From an uncultured Porphyromonadaceae bacterium (GTDB lineage: Bacteria > Bacteroidota > Bacteroidia > Bacteroidales > Barnesiellaceae): DNA of 64,000 nucleotides. Shown here in pieces: positions 32,054-40,604 of the stretch. The stretch is from contig UPYI01000015.1 of the NCBI GenBank assembly GCA_900538555.1, forward strand, positions 1-64,000. The letters run 5' to 3'. A model generated the notes under the pieces. It did not search any database. It saw only the letters and a program-made list of their open reading frames with translations, and had not been told where the DNA came from. Position 1 is the stretch's first letter, and every line of letters starts with the position of its first letter. A program made the translations under genes and the position numbers.

Positions 32054-32821
32054 TTAGTCGAGGAATGAGGTTAAAGGACTGCTGGCATCGGCATATTTCA
32101 GTTGTGCGCCTAATCCGGCTTCATAAGCCCGGCGACCGGCTATTACCGCTTCCTTGAAGGCGATAGCCATTTCTACCGGCTGGTTCGATACGGCGATAGC
32201 GGTATTCACCAATACGGCATCCGCACCCATTTCCATTGCGGCGGCGGCATGCGAAGGCGCACCGATACCGGCATCGACGATCACCGGGACGTTGCTTTGC
32301 TCGATAATGATTTCCAGAAAATCGCGGGTGAGCAATCCCTTGTTCGTTCCGATCGGAGCGCCGAGCGGCATGACTGTGGCTGCTCCGGCTTCTTCCAGCC
32401 GTTTGCACAATACTGGGTCGGCTTGGATGTAGGGCAATACCACAAATCCCAATTTCGCCAGTTCTTCGGTTGCTTTCAGGGTCTCGACCGGATCGGGCAG
32501 CAGATATTTGGGGTCGGGATGTATTTCGAGTTTGATAAAATCCGTTCCGAAACATTGACGGGCGAATTGAGCCGCCAGCACCGCTTCTTCCGCGTTGCGT
32601 GCGCCCGATGTATTCGGGAGAAACTGTACTTTTTCGCGGTTGATATGTTTCAGCATTTCATCATCTTTATTCTCCATGTCGATGCGTTTCATCGAAACGG
32701 TGATCATTTCCGATTCGGAGGCGATGATCGAGTCGAGCATCAGTTCGTTCGAGCTGAACTTACCTGTACCCACAAACAATCGGGACGAAAATTCACGTCC
32801 GCCGATAATTAAAGGTTTCAT
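32054..32821 (-). CDS. thiG: Thiazole synthase
   Basis: A 255-residue TIM barrel that builds the thiazole phosphate from DXP, ThiS thiocarboxylate and iminoacetate. Motifs: FSSRLFVGTGKFSS at the start, ERMIT-type strand ITVSMKRID, NTSGARNAEEAV and PVIVDAGIGAPSHAAAAMEMGAD toward the end. It overlaps thiE by four bases (ATGA). Confidence 0.97.
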   Translation of the reverse strand: MKPLIIGGREFSSRLFVGTGKFSSNELMLDSIIASESEMITVSMKRIDMENKDDEMLKHINREKVQFLPNTSGARNAEEAVLAAQFARQCFGTDFIKLEIHPDPKYLLPDPVETLKATEELAKLGFVVLPYIQADPVLCKRLEEAGAATVMPLGAPIGTNKGLLTRDFLEIIIEQSNVPVIVDAGIGAPSHAAAAMEMGADAVLVNTAIAVSNQPVEMAIAFKEAVIAGRRAYEAGLGAQLKYADASSPLTSFLD

Positions 32822-33444
32822 AATGTATAGTTGTTAATGATTCGAATGATTCGTTGGGTTTCTTTTGCCGGATTTTCCGCTCTCAGAATACTTCCCGACA
32901 AGGCGATTCCGGCAATGCCTGTCTGCATCAGCGAAGGTATGTCGTCGGCGGTAATGCCGCCGATGGCGACGATCGGGAGAACGATCCCTTTTTCGCGGCA
33001 TCGTTCTGCGATATGTTTGTATCCTGCCAGTCCGAGTATCGGGCTTAGGTTTTTCTTGGTCTCCGTGAAGCGGAACGGTCCTAATCCGATATAGTTTACG
33101 CCTTGGGCATACAGACGCTCTACGTCTTCGAACGTATTGGCAGTCCCGCCAATAATGAATTTATCGCCGAGTATCCGTCGGGCTTCGGTCGGGGGCATAT
33201 CGTTCTTGCCGATATGCACTCCGTCCGCACCCACTTCGGCGGTCAGTTCTACATGGTCGTCTATGATGAACGTCGCGCCGTATTCCCGGCACAGATTTTT
33301 CAGTTCCACGGCAGTATGTCGTACCGTTTCGGTCGGAACATCTTTCATGCGGAGTTGTATCCAGCGGCATCCGCCTTCCAACGCCTGTTGTGCTCCGGCA
33401 ACGGTTGTATATCGGTCGTTTTGGTGTGTAATGAATTGCAGCAT
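32818..33444 (-). CDS. thiE: Thiamine-phosphate synthase
   Basis: A TIM-barrel enzyme of 208 residues that joins HMP-PP and thiazole phosphate. Motifs: WIQLRMKDVPTE, FIIDDHVELTAEVGADGVHI, GKNDMPPTEAR and NYIGLGPFRFTETKKN, all as in true ThiE. I start at MLQFITHQNDRY (33444), 7 bases after the preceding ThiE-like gene; the frame is open further upstream but would overlap that gene. Confidence 0.93.
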   Translation of the reverse strand: MLQFITHQNDRYTTVAGAQQALEGGCRWIQLRMKDVPTETVRHTAVELKNLCREYGATFIIDDHVELTAEVGADGVHIGKNDMPPTEARRILGDKFIIGGTANTFEDVERLYAQGVNYIGLGPFRFTETKKNLSPILGLAGYKHIAERCREKGIVLPIVAIGGITADDIPSLMQTGIAGIALSGSILRAENPAKETQRIIRIINNYTL

Positions 33445-33451
33445 ACTGTTT

Positions 33452-34039
33452 TTATTTCTCTCGTTGTATAGATGCGGCGCGGTCGCGGACACCTTCCGGC
33501 GTCGGATCGTTCCATAAATATCCCAATAGGGCAGCTCCTCCGAATCCGATAGATTCCAAGTAGGGAATCCGTTCGGGAGTGATACCGCCCAATGCGATGC
33601 ACTTTCGGTCGATATCGCCGGCGATGGCTGCCGCTTTCAGCACAGGATCCGGAAACGAGGCGGCATACCCTGTTTTGGATATGCTGTCGAATATCGGACT
33701 CAGGAACTGGTAGGCATACCGGCTTTTCCCGTCCCGAAGTTCGTCGAGCGAATGGCACGAACGGCTTATGCTTCCGGTGAAATTTTCGGGCGGCAGGTTT
33801 TCGCGACGGTTCAGATGAATGCCTTTCAACCCGAACTGCACAGCCAGATCGAACCTGCTGTGCAGGACTATCCGTCCGTAGTATTTCGTGTCGGTATCTT
33901 CCAGCAATCGGCGTATTTCTTCTACCGGGGCATCCGGCTTGCGCAGGTGCAACAGGTCTACACCGTTCTCCAAAGCCTCCGCCCAAAGGCGGGGTTCGTC
34001 GGGCAATATCTTTTCGGGGGTAATGCCGATAATGATCAT
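33452..34039 (-). CDS. ThiE/TenI-like protein (second paralogue)
   Basis: A 195-residue TIM barrel of the ThiE/TenI family, next to a true thiE. It keeps the fold signals (MIIIGITPEK, LLHLRKPDAPVEE, FDLAVQFGLKGIHLNRR, QFLSPIFDSISKTGYA, IALGGITPERI) but the HxGxxD-type segment of ThiE is replaced by HLNRRENLP. This suggests a TenI-like thiazole tautomerase rather than a second synthase. It follows thiS after 5 bases. I start at MIIIGITP (34039). Confidence 0.82.
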   Translation of the reverse strand: MIIIGITPEKILPDEPRLWAEALENGVDLLHLRKPDAPVEEIRRLLEDTDTKYYGRIVLHSRFDLAVQFGLKGIHLNRRENLPPENFTGSISRSCHSLDELRDGKSRYAYQFLSPIFDSISKTGYAASFPDPVLKAAAIAGDIDRKCIALGGITPERIPYLESIGFGGAALLGYLWNDPTPEGVRDRAASIQREK

Positions 34040-34044
34040 TTTCG

Positions 34045-34245
34045 CTATCCTCCGAACGCCGCTTGGATAATGGTTATTTTGTCGTCTTCGTTCAGACGGG
34101 TTTTCTCCCATTCCGTACGGGGGATAACCCGGTTGTTTACAGCGGCGGCGATATTTTCCTGTGCCGGACTTTGTTGGGCGATAACCGTGTCCAACGTCGC
34201 GTTCTCGGCAACTTCCGTCTCTTTTCTGTTTACTGTTATTTTCAT
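34045..34245 (-). CDS. thiS: Sulfur carrier protein ThiS
   Basis: Sixty-six residues, a ubiquitin-like sulfur carrier that ends in Gly-Gly (IIQAAFGG), where ThiF and a sulfurtransferase make the thiocarboxylate. The start MKITVNRKETEVAENATLD is normal. It overlaps the thiD stop by four bases (ATGA). Confidence 0.95.
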   Translation of the reverse strand: MKITVNRKETEVAENATLDTVIAQQSPAQENIAAAVNNRVIPRTEWEKTRLNEDDKITIIQAAFGG

Positions 34246-35072
34246 CTCTCTCTTTCGATTATGTGCAGTGGTTGCGGAGCGAAAAAGTGATTCAACGCTC
34301 CATGTCCGTGTCCGATTTTTATTCCCGCACCGTGTGCCAGTCCTTCCGAAATGTACAGTTTCGCCGCCGCAACGGCATGCGGCAGGTCGTTTCCCAAAGC
34401 CAGATACGATGCTATGGCGGACGACAGGGTGCAACCGGTACCATGATTGTTCACCGATTCGATGCGGGGCGAGGTGAGCCGATAGGGCGTTTCTCCGGTA
34501 ATGAACAATAGGTCGGTCATGCAGTCTGTTTCCAAATGTCCGCCTTTCATCAATACAGCGCGACAACCCATTTTCAACAGTCGTTCCGCCGCTTGTTGCA
34601 TATCCGTTTCGTTTTCGATTTTCATCCCCGACAAATATTCCGCTTCGTCGATATTCGGTGTGACTACCGTTGCGATAGGGAATAGCTCGTCCACTATACA
34701 AGCGATGGCGTCGTCTTCCAACAATTTATGTCCCGATGTGCTGATCATTACCGGATCGACTACGATGAACCGGGGGGCATATTGTTTCAGTTTGTCGGCG
34801 ACCGTCTCGATGATAGCCCGCGAATGGAGCATACCGATTTTTACCGCATCGCACGACAAATCGTCCATTACCGCTTCTATCTGCATGGCTATGATTTCCG
34901 GGGCAATAGGCTGTATGCCACGTACTCCAACGGTGTTTTGTGCCGTGACAGCCGTAATGGCAGACATGCCGTAAACACCCAGAGCCGACATGGTTTTCAG
35001 ATCGGCTTGAATGCCTGCGCCTCCGCCGCTGTCGGATCCGGCAATAGTCAATACTTTCGGATATGTTTTCAT
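34242..35072 (-). CDS. thiD: Bifunctional HMP kinase / HMP-phosphate kinase
   Basis: A 276-residue ribokinase-fold kinase that phosphorylates HMP twice to HMP-PP. Motifs: VLTIAGSDSGGGAGIQADLK at the start and NNHGTGCTLSSAIASYLALG with the catalytic Asp-equivalent region near residue 210. It is the first gene of the thi operon, behind the TPP riboswitch, and overlaps thiS by four bases. Confidence 0.96.
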   Translation of the reverse strand: MKTYPKVLTIAGSDSGGGAGIQADLKTMSALGVYGMSAITAVTAQNTVGVRGIQPIAPEIIAMQIEAVMDDLSCDAVKIGMLHSRAIIETVADKLKQYAPRFIVVDPVMISTSGHKLLEDDAIACIVDELFPIATVVTPNIDEAEYLSGMKIENETDMQQAAERLLKMGCRAVLMKGGHLETDCMTDLLFITGETPYRLTSPRIESVNNHGTGCTLSSAIASYLALGNDLPHAVAAAKLYISEGLAHGAGIKIGHGHGALNHFFAPQPLHIIERER

Positions 35073-35146
35073 TCGGTCTTACTGATAAAATAGGAGTAGG
35101 GGATATTCGACCGAAAAACTGTACCGGAATGTACAGATGCTATGAA

Positions 35147-35220
35147 CAATTCCTTCGCCGGTATTACCCGTATCAGGTTCATAGGGTATAATCTCAGCCG
35201 CTATATCGGGCACCCCTTTG
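35147..35220 (-). ncRNA. TPP riboswitch (THI element) of the thiamine operon
   Basis: On the minus strand the sequence has all the hallmark blocks in order: GGGGTGCCC, GCGGCTGAGATTATACCC, GAACCTGATACGGGTAATACC and GGCGAAGGAA. These form the TPP-binding three-way junction. It lies about 75 bases upstream of thiD, so high TPP should shut off the whole nine-gene operon. I do not see a clear terminator stem between it and thiD; control may be at translation. Confidence 0.95.
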
Positions 35221-35228
35221 TTTGCAAA

Positions 35229-35236
35229 CAAAGATA
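35229..35236 (-). promoter_or_regulatory. thiD: -7 box of the thiamine operon
   Basis: Minus strand TATCTTTG, nine bases upstream of the riboswitch. No clear TTTG at the expected -33 position. Confidence 0.6.
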
Positions 35237-35386
35237 CACAGATTGGAATGCGGTTGTATAAACCGATTTTATAAAATTGATTAATGATGTCTAATATTTA
35301 TAAATACGCAACCGCCACGATATTCGAAGAATGCTATCTATATATTTGTTTCCGATTATGAAGATCTTTATCACACACAATAGGAT

Positions 35387-35475
35387 GCGGCTCGGCATAA
35401 AAAACAAATATGTTTGTTTTATTCTGCTCTCGCCTTTCACTATATTTGTAAAACGTATGCCTCGCTCGGGTGGCA
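35387..35475 (+). repeat. Dispersed promoter repeat before the LuxR-type gene
   Basis: Shares GCTCTCGCCTTTCACTATAT and GCGGCTCGGCATAA with the tandem copies at 5-220, in the opposite orientation. TATATTTG at 35441-35448 would serve the LuxR-type regulator 57 bases downstream; a TTTG lies 24 bases before it, four bases wider than in the copies at 5-175. Confidence 0.65.
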
Positions 35476-35504
35476 TATATGAAAAATAATCATACTATCA
35501 GCCG

Positions 35505-36278
35505 ATGGATATACTAAGGAAAGAACTTAACCTCATTTATCGTTCTCAATCGCTCGATTCTGAAACACTCTCCGACGGGACATTGGATTTGTGTAAAAAG
35601 AATGTGAGTGCCCTTGTTTCGCTGAATAATGCTTGTGCTGTAATTACAGATGCTTCCAATGACAGCAGTTATATATTTGCCGGTTCGTTCGCTGCGCTAT
35701 TGGGAATTACCGATAAAACATCGTTATACCTGAAACTTAATTCGAGTGACGAGGATTTGATTTATAACCGGCTTCATCCGGAAGATCTTGTTGAAAAGCG
35801 TATGTTGGAATACGAATTTTTCAAGTTTGTCCATCCGCTCTCTCTACCCGACAAGTTGAACTATAAGGCTACATGCCGGATCCGTATAAAGGATAAGAGC
35901 GGTAGGTATGTGTTTGTGAACAATAGCACACAGATCTTGCAGCCTTCTCCTGCCGGGAAAATCTGGCTTATACTATGTTGCTACGATTTGTCTCCCGATC
36001 AGACGTTAGGCGAAGGGATAACCCCTGGCATTGTGAATAATTGCAGCGGAGAAATCGTTTCGTTGTCTTTCTCGAACAGGAGAAAACGTTTGCTTACTGC
36101 TCGTGAAAAAGAAATATTGATGCTTATCCAAGAGGGAAAACTGAGCAAGCAGATTGCGGATATACTTGAAATAAGCATACATACGGTAAATAGACATCGT
36201 CAGAATATCCTTGAAAAACTCAGTGTCGGGAATTCGGTTGAGGCGGTTATAGCAGCGAAGGCAATGAAGTTGTTATAA
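35505..36278 (+). CDS. PAS-like/LuxR-type HTH regulator
   Basis: A 257-residue protein. Residues about 40-165 look like a PAS sensor (ending NSTQILQPSPAGKIWLILCCYD), and the last 65 are a LuxR-type HTH with LLTAREKEILMLIQEGKLSK and TVNRHRQNILEKL. No receiver or membrane segment, so it may sense a cytoplasmic ligand. It is preceded by a dispersed promoter repeat and followed 71 bases later by the GH13 gene on the same strand, which it may control. Confidence 0.82.
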   Translation: MDILRKELNLIYRSQSLDSETLSDGTLDLCKKNVSALVSLNNACAVITDASNDSSYIFAGSFAALLGITDKTSLYLKLNSSDEDLIYNRLHPEDLVEKRMLEYEFFKFVHPLSLPDKLNYKATCRIRIKDKSGRYVFVNNSTQILQPSPAGKIWLILCCYDLSPDQTLGEGITPGIVNNCSGEIVSLSFSNRRKRLLTAREKEILMLIQEGKLSKQIADILEISIHTVNRHRQNILEKLSVGNSVEAVIAAKAMKLL

Positions 36279-36324
36279 ACTTTTGTGGTTATAAATCAGT
36301 ATTTTCGATATGGAACGAACAAGG

Positions 36325-36332
36325 TATTTTTG
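36325..36332 (+). promoter_or_regulatory. -7 box upstream of the GH13 gene
   Basis: TATTTTTG, overlapping an in-frame GTG at 36332. It favours the ATG at 36350 as the start, although that leaves only a short leader. Confidence 0.4.
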
Positions 36333-36349
36333 TGAAAAAATATTTTGTG

Positions 36350-38053
36350 ATGAAAAGAGTGTATATACTTGCCTTGTTGTCCCTTTGTGGATTACTGGTT
36401 TGGGCTGTTCCCGTGAAAAAAAATTTTGAGTGGGGCAATGCAACGGTCTACTTTGTTATTACCGACCGCTTTTGCAATGGCGATTCGACGAACGATGTAA
36501 ATTACGGTCGAATAGTGGATTATGGCAGCGAACAATTAAATGCCGCAACGTTTCATGGTGGGGATTTCAAAGGCATGCTTCGGAAAGCAAAAGAAGGTTA
36601 TTTTACGGACTTGGGCATAGATGTCGTATGGATGACCGATGTCTATGAACAGATTCATGGCTGGATGACGGGGAGCGGACCGGTCAATGACTTCCCGCAC
36701 TATGGTTATCACGGATATTATCCGCTTGATTATACGCAAATTGATAAGAATTATGGCACGGTTGCAGAGTTTCGCGAACTTGTCGATACGCTGCACTCGC
36801 AAGGTATCCGTGTCATGCTCGGGGCGAATCTCAACGACCCCGGTTATCCTACATTGCTTGATGCGGTACAATATGGTTTTGCTGAAACCGGATTGGACGA
36901 GCGGGAAGCCGCCCGGCATATACGCGACTGGAATTATGATAAATTCTTCGAAAATCGTTTGGATTGGTCGGGCTGGTATGATCGCGGTTGGATTCGTATG
37001 CCCGATGAAGGTTGGGATGAAAATAATCCGCTTGAAGCGACCTTGTTCGGTATGCCGGATTTCAAAGATGAAAGCAATGAATCGGTAGCGATTCCCGACT
37101 TCCTTTGGCGTAAATGGAAACAGGAAGGAAAAAAGAACGATGCGTGGGTCAATCCTACGGCTCGGAAATTGCGGAAGGACCGGAAGTGGAGCCCGATGCA
37201 ATATGTGATAGCTTGGATCGCTTCATGGGTCGAAGAGTTTGGCATCGACGGTTTCCGCTGTGATATTGTGGAAAATGTACATCTTGCACGTTGGAAAGAA
37301 TTGAATGAGGCTTGCAATGCGGCTCTTGCCCAATGGCGGTTGAAACATCCTGCCGATCCGGCATCAAAGTGGACCGATAATTTTTATATGACAGGCGATT
37401 TCGATAGCGCGTCGTTTGATTATAAGCCGGAGTATGCCGATGCCGGATTTTCAAGTTTGGTCAATTTCTTTTTTCCGAAGCATGGCGATTTGGACGGTAT
37501 TGTGTATGTTTGGCAAGCATACGCCGATAGCCTTGCCGCCCACTCCGATTGGCATCCGTTCAATTACCTGAATAACTCATATCACAGGGATGCCGATATG
37601 GATAACATGATCGATTGTGCCACTTCGATGCTTTTGGCTCCCGGTATCGCACAAGTTTTTTATGGAGATGAAACCGGTCGGAAACTTAGCGATGCCCGCT
37701 ACAATGTAGATGGCGATCAGGCGTTCCGTTCGGATATGAATTGGAATGAAATCGATTCGACGCGATTTTCGCACTTTAAAAAGCTTGGAAAGATCAGACA
37801 AGCCCATCCGGTGATAGGTACAGGCAGACAACGAATAATCGACACCCATACATGCGTCCGTTACAATGAGCAGGATAAAATATTGCTTCGGGTCAAACCG
37901 GTAGAGCGTCAGCCGATCGATGCCGGAGGCGTTTTTGCAGATGGCACGAAGGTGATCGAACTATACACGGGGCAGACGGCAGAAGTCGTGAATGGAACAG
38001 TCGCATTCCCGAAGTATGAGAATAATGTGGCGATAATCAAGGAATATAAGTGA
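36350..38053 (+). CDS. Exported GH13 alpha-amylase-like protein with degenerate catalytic motifs
   Basis: A 567-residue protein with a signal peptide (residues 1-20, LLSLCGLLVWAVP). The barrel is clearly GH13 and close in form to periplasmic amylases: VYFVITDRFCNGD, FHGGDFKGM and HYGYHGYYPLDYTQID. Region II keeps the nucleophile (GFRCDIVENVH). Others do not fit: region I, DxxxNH in the family, reads GANLND (residues about 162-167); region III, usually GE for the acid, reads MTGDFDSAS; region IV, usually SSHD, reads NNSYHRDAD. Near the end APGIAQVFYGDE is normal. It may be inactive on starch or altered in specificity. No susC/D partner nearby. Confidence 0.85.
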   Translation: MKRVYILALLSLCGLLVWAVPVKKNFEWGNATVYFVITDRFCNGDSTNDVNYGRIVDYGSEQLNAATFHGGDFKGMLRKAKEGYFTDLGIDVVWMTDVYEQIHGWMTGSGPVNDFPHYGYHGYYPLDYTQIDKNYGTVAEFRELVDTLHSQGIRVMLGANLNDPGYPTLLDAVQYGFAETGLDEREAARHIRDWNYDKFFENRLDWSGWYDRGWIRMPDEGWDENNPLEATLFGMPDFKDESNESVAIPDFLWRKWKQEGKKNDAWVNPTARKLRKDRKWSPMQYVIAWIASWVEEFGIDGFRCDIVENVHLARWKELNEACNAALAQWRLKHPADPASKWTDNFYMTGDFDSASFDYKPEYADAGFSSLVNFFFPKHGDLDGIVYVWQAYADSLAAHSDWHPFNYLNNSYHRDADMDNMIDCATSMLLAPGIAQVFYGDETGRKLSDARYNVDGDQAFRSDMNWNEIDSTRFSHFKKLGKIRQAHPVIGTGRQRIIDTHTCVRYNEQDKILLRVKPVERQPIDAGGVFADGTKVIELYTGQTAEVVNGTVAFPKYENNVAIIKEYK

Positions 38054-38076
38054 AATAATCAGACTTTCATTACAAG

Positions 38077-38112
38077 GGGGTTGTGTCGAAATGAAAATTT
38101 CGATGCAACCCC
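38077..38112 (+). terminator. Hairpin terminator after the GH13 gene
   Basis: GGGGTTGTGTCGAAAT / ATTTCGATGCAACCCC, a 16 bp stem with a 4-base loop, then TTTCC. Nearly the same sequence as the hairpin at 4765-4800. Confidence 0.8.
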
Positions 38113-38115
38113 TTT

Positions 38116-38152
38116 CCGATGGCAACGCAGCAGGTCGGACATTACGACACCG
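38116..38152. repeat. End fragment of the 122-bp dispersed element
   Basis: CCGATGGCAACGCAGCAGGT through GACATTACGACACCG matches, in reverse complement, the first 40 bases of the copy at 27778. The middle and other end are missing, and the hairpin is joined directly to this end. Confidence 0.65.
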
Positions 38153-38208
38153 TCCGATCATGAAATGTTTATCGGGGATACTTGCCTGCTTTTTTCTCTG
38201 CTTTTTTT

Positions 38209-38216
38209 TACTTTTG
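38209..38216 (+). promoter_or_regulatory. -7 box of the MFS gene at 38.2 kb
   Basis: TACTTTTG, 22 bases upstream of the ATG at 38239. It excludes the in-frame start at 38182. Confidence 0.5.
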
Positions 38217-38238
38217 CAACGGTAAAAATAAGAAGGAA

Positions 38239-39450
38239 ATGGTGGATATGAATGGCAAATGTCGGGCGGACGAACCAACGGAAAAACTGTGGAACCCGGA
38301 TTATTTGAAAGCGCTTGCAAGCAACTTCCTGCTATACTTTTCGTTTTATATTCTGACCCCGTTGCTGCCGATTTATTTGGCTACGGAATTTTCGGCAGAT
38401 AAAGATATGATCGGGTTGGTACTTTCGGGGTATGTCGTGGCGGCACTTCTTGTCCGTCCGTTCAGCGCATTTTTTGTCGATACGTTCGATCGGAAAACCG
38501 TATTGCTGGTCTGTTTCTTTTTCTTTTCCATTCTCTTTGCCGGATATATAGCAGCAGGCACATTATTGTTGTTTGCCATAGTCCGCACGTTGCATGGATT
38601 TCCGTTCGGGGCGGTCACGGTTGCCAACAATACGGTGGCGATCGATGTCTTGCCCTCTTCCCGCCGGAATGAAGGAATCGGTTTTTATGGGATGAGCAAC
38701 AATCTGGCAATGGCATTCGCCCCGACAGTAGGCATATTCGTTTATGGAGCGACAGGGCGATTTCAAATCCTTTTCTGGATTGCGCTTGTCATGGCGTTTA
38801 TCGGTTTTTACTGTGTGAGTACCATTCGCACGAAACCCCGTTTGCGTCCGGAGATCCGCCAGAAGTTGAGTTGGGACCGTTTCTTTTTGACGCGGGCATG
38901 GTTGATGGCGGTAAATATCGTTACCGTCGGATTCTGCTGGGGCGTGATGATGAACTATGTGGCGATCTATGGAAAAGAAATATTGGGGATAACTGACGGA
39001 ACAGGCATGTTCTTTACGCTTTTATCTGCCGGTCTGGTTATCTCGCGGCTGTATGGGGGAAAAGCATTACGACAGGGACGCATTACGCACAATTGTGCCG
39101 AAGGCTTGTTGGTCTCATTGGTGGGCTATACGCTCTTTGCCGCCTGCGGAAACGAATGGTCGTACTATCTGTCTGCCTTTCTCATCGGTTTGGGCAACGG
39201 ACACATGTATCCGGCATTTCTGAATATGTTTGTCAAGGTGGCGACTTCCGACCGCAGGGGTACAGCCACATCGTCGATCATGACCTCTTGGGACGTAGGT
39301 ATGGGTTTAGGCATACTTGCCGGCGGTATCTTGGTCGAATACATGTCGTATAGTGCGGCATTTTGGAGTGCCGCACTGATGCAATTGGTCGGTACGGTTC
39401 TCTTTTTCGCGGCTACCCGCACGTTTTATTTGCGTCGTCAGATCAGTTAG
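38239..39450 (+). CDS. MFS transporter
   Basis: A 403-residue, twelve-helix MFS protein with the helix 2-3 loop FVDTFDRKTVLL and the helix 4 motif VRTLHGFPFGAVTVANNTVA. The form resembles small-sugar or drug efflux members of the YfcJ/YhhS type; the substrate is unknown. I start at ATG 38239 (MVDMNGKCRADEP) because AAGGAA precedes it and a -7 box lies between it and the earlier in-frame start. Inner membrane. Confidence 0.85.
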   Translation: MVDMNGKCRADEPTEKLWNPDYLKALASNFLLYFSFYILTPLLPIYLATEFSADKDMIGLVLSGYVVAALLVRPFSAFFVDTFDRKTVLLVCFFFFSILFAGYIAAGTLLLFAIVRTLHGFPFGAVTVANNTVAIDVLPSSRRNEGIGFYGMSNNLAMAFAPTVGIFVYGATGRFQILFWIALVMAFIGFYCVSTIRTKPRLRPEIRQKLSWDRFFLTRAWLMAVNIVTVGFCWGVMMNYVAIYGKEILGITDGTGMFFTLLSAGLVISRLYGGKALRQGRITHNCAEGLLVSLVGYTLFAACGNEWSYYLSAFLIGLGNGHMYPAFLNMFVKVATSDRRGTATSSIMTSWDVGMGLGILAGGILVEYMSYSAAFWSAALMQLVGTVLFFAATRTFYLRRQIS

Positions 39451-39481
39451 CGTGTTTATTCCACCGGTTGAATTTTTATAT

Positions 39482-40519
39482 TCAATCGGGGAACACCGCC
39501 ACTTTGATCACTCCGTCGAGTTTGTTTTCGAAAATACGGTATCCTTCGTCTATGCGGCTCAGGGGGACGCGGTGGGTGATAAGTGGAGTCGTGTCTATTT
39601 TTCCCTCGTCAATCAATCGTAAAATCTCCGCACAATCACAACCGTCTACACCTCCGGTTTTAAATGTGAGGTTCTTGCCGTACATATCGGGGAGCGGAAG
39701 GATCTGAGGTTTGTCGTAGAGTGCGACGACCGTAACAATGGCGTTCGGACGGGCACATCGCCAAGCGAGTTGAAAAGAGTTCTCACCTCCGGCAACTTCG
39801 ATTACCTTGTCGGCTCCGCCATGTTCCGAGAGATTTTGTATATCGGTCTCGCACTGTTCGGGAGTTGTGACGACGACATGGGGATAATGATCTTTGACAA
39901 AGCGGCGGCGTTCTTCCGATGGTTCGCAGACTACGATCCGTTTCGGATTTTTAAGTAAGGTGCAGAGCAATGTACAGATGCCGGTCGGTCCGGCTCCGAT
40001 GATCAGTACGGTATCGTCGGGTGTTATTTCTGAAATTCTCGTCGCCCAAAATCCGGTCGCCAGCACATCGCCCACGAACAATGCCTGTTCATCGGACACT
40101 CGGTCGGGAATGCGGTTCAGCCCCGAATCGGCATGAGGAACTCTCACATATTCGGTTTGCCCGCCGTCTATCCGGCATCCCAAAGCCCAACCGCCATCGG
40201 GGTCGGTGCAATTGTTCACATATCCTTTTCGACAGAAAAAACACTCTCCGCAAAATGTTTCCACATTTACCGTTACGCGATCGCCCGGTTTTACCCGGCT
40301 GACGGCACTTCCGACCTCCTCGACGACGCCCACCATTTCATGCCCTACGGTGATGCCTTTGATTGCCCGAGGTACGCTCCCGTGTTTGATATGCAGATCG
40401 GACGAACAGATGCTGCCGAGTGTTACGCGCACAATCGCATCCTTGCCCTCTAAAATAACGGGCTTCGGTTTTTCTATCAATTCAAATTTGCCCTTGTCGA
40501 TATAGGTATATGCTTTCAT
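39482..40519 (-). CDS. Zinc-dependent alcohol dehydrogenase (MDR family)
   Basis: A 345-residue NAD(P)-dependent dehydrogenase. Zinc ligands: the GSICSSDLHIKHG catalytic site, the GHEMVGVVEEVG motif, and the structural zinc cysteines CGECFFCRKGYVNNC. Coenzyme site VLIIGAGPTGICTLLC. Substrate not known; it is close to secondary-alcohol/isopropanol-type members. It stands alone and has a -7 box (TACGTTTG, 40556-40549). Confidence 0.92.
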   Translation of the reverse strand: MKAYTYIDKGKFELIEKPKPVILEGKDAIVRVTLGSICSSDLHIKHGSVPRAIKGITVGHEMVGVVEEVGSAVSRVKPGDRVTVNVETFCGECFFCRKGYVNNCTDPDGGWALGCRIDGGQTEYVRVPHADSGLNRIPDRVSDEQALFVGDVLATGFWATRISEITPDDTVLIIGAGPTGICTLLCTLLKNPKRIVVCEPSEERRRFVKDHYPHVVVTTPEQCETDIQNLSEHGGADKVIEVAGGENSFQLAWRCARPNAIVTVVALYDKPQILPLPDMYGKNLTFKTGGVDGCDCAEILRLIDEGKIDTTPLITHRVPLSRIDEGYRIFENKLDGVIKVAVFPD

Positions 40520-40548
40520 TCTTATTGCTAATTGTAAGTGCCTTGTTG

Positions 40549-40556
40549 CAAACGTA
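40549..40556 (-). promoter_or_regulatory. -7 box of the alcohol dehydrogenase gene
   Basis: Minus strand TACGTTTG, 30 bases upstream of the ATG. Confidence 0.55.
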
Positions 40557-40604
40557 TCGGGATATATAGCAACCGGAACACCTTTGTGATAAATAGGTAA
40601 GCGG

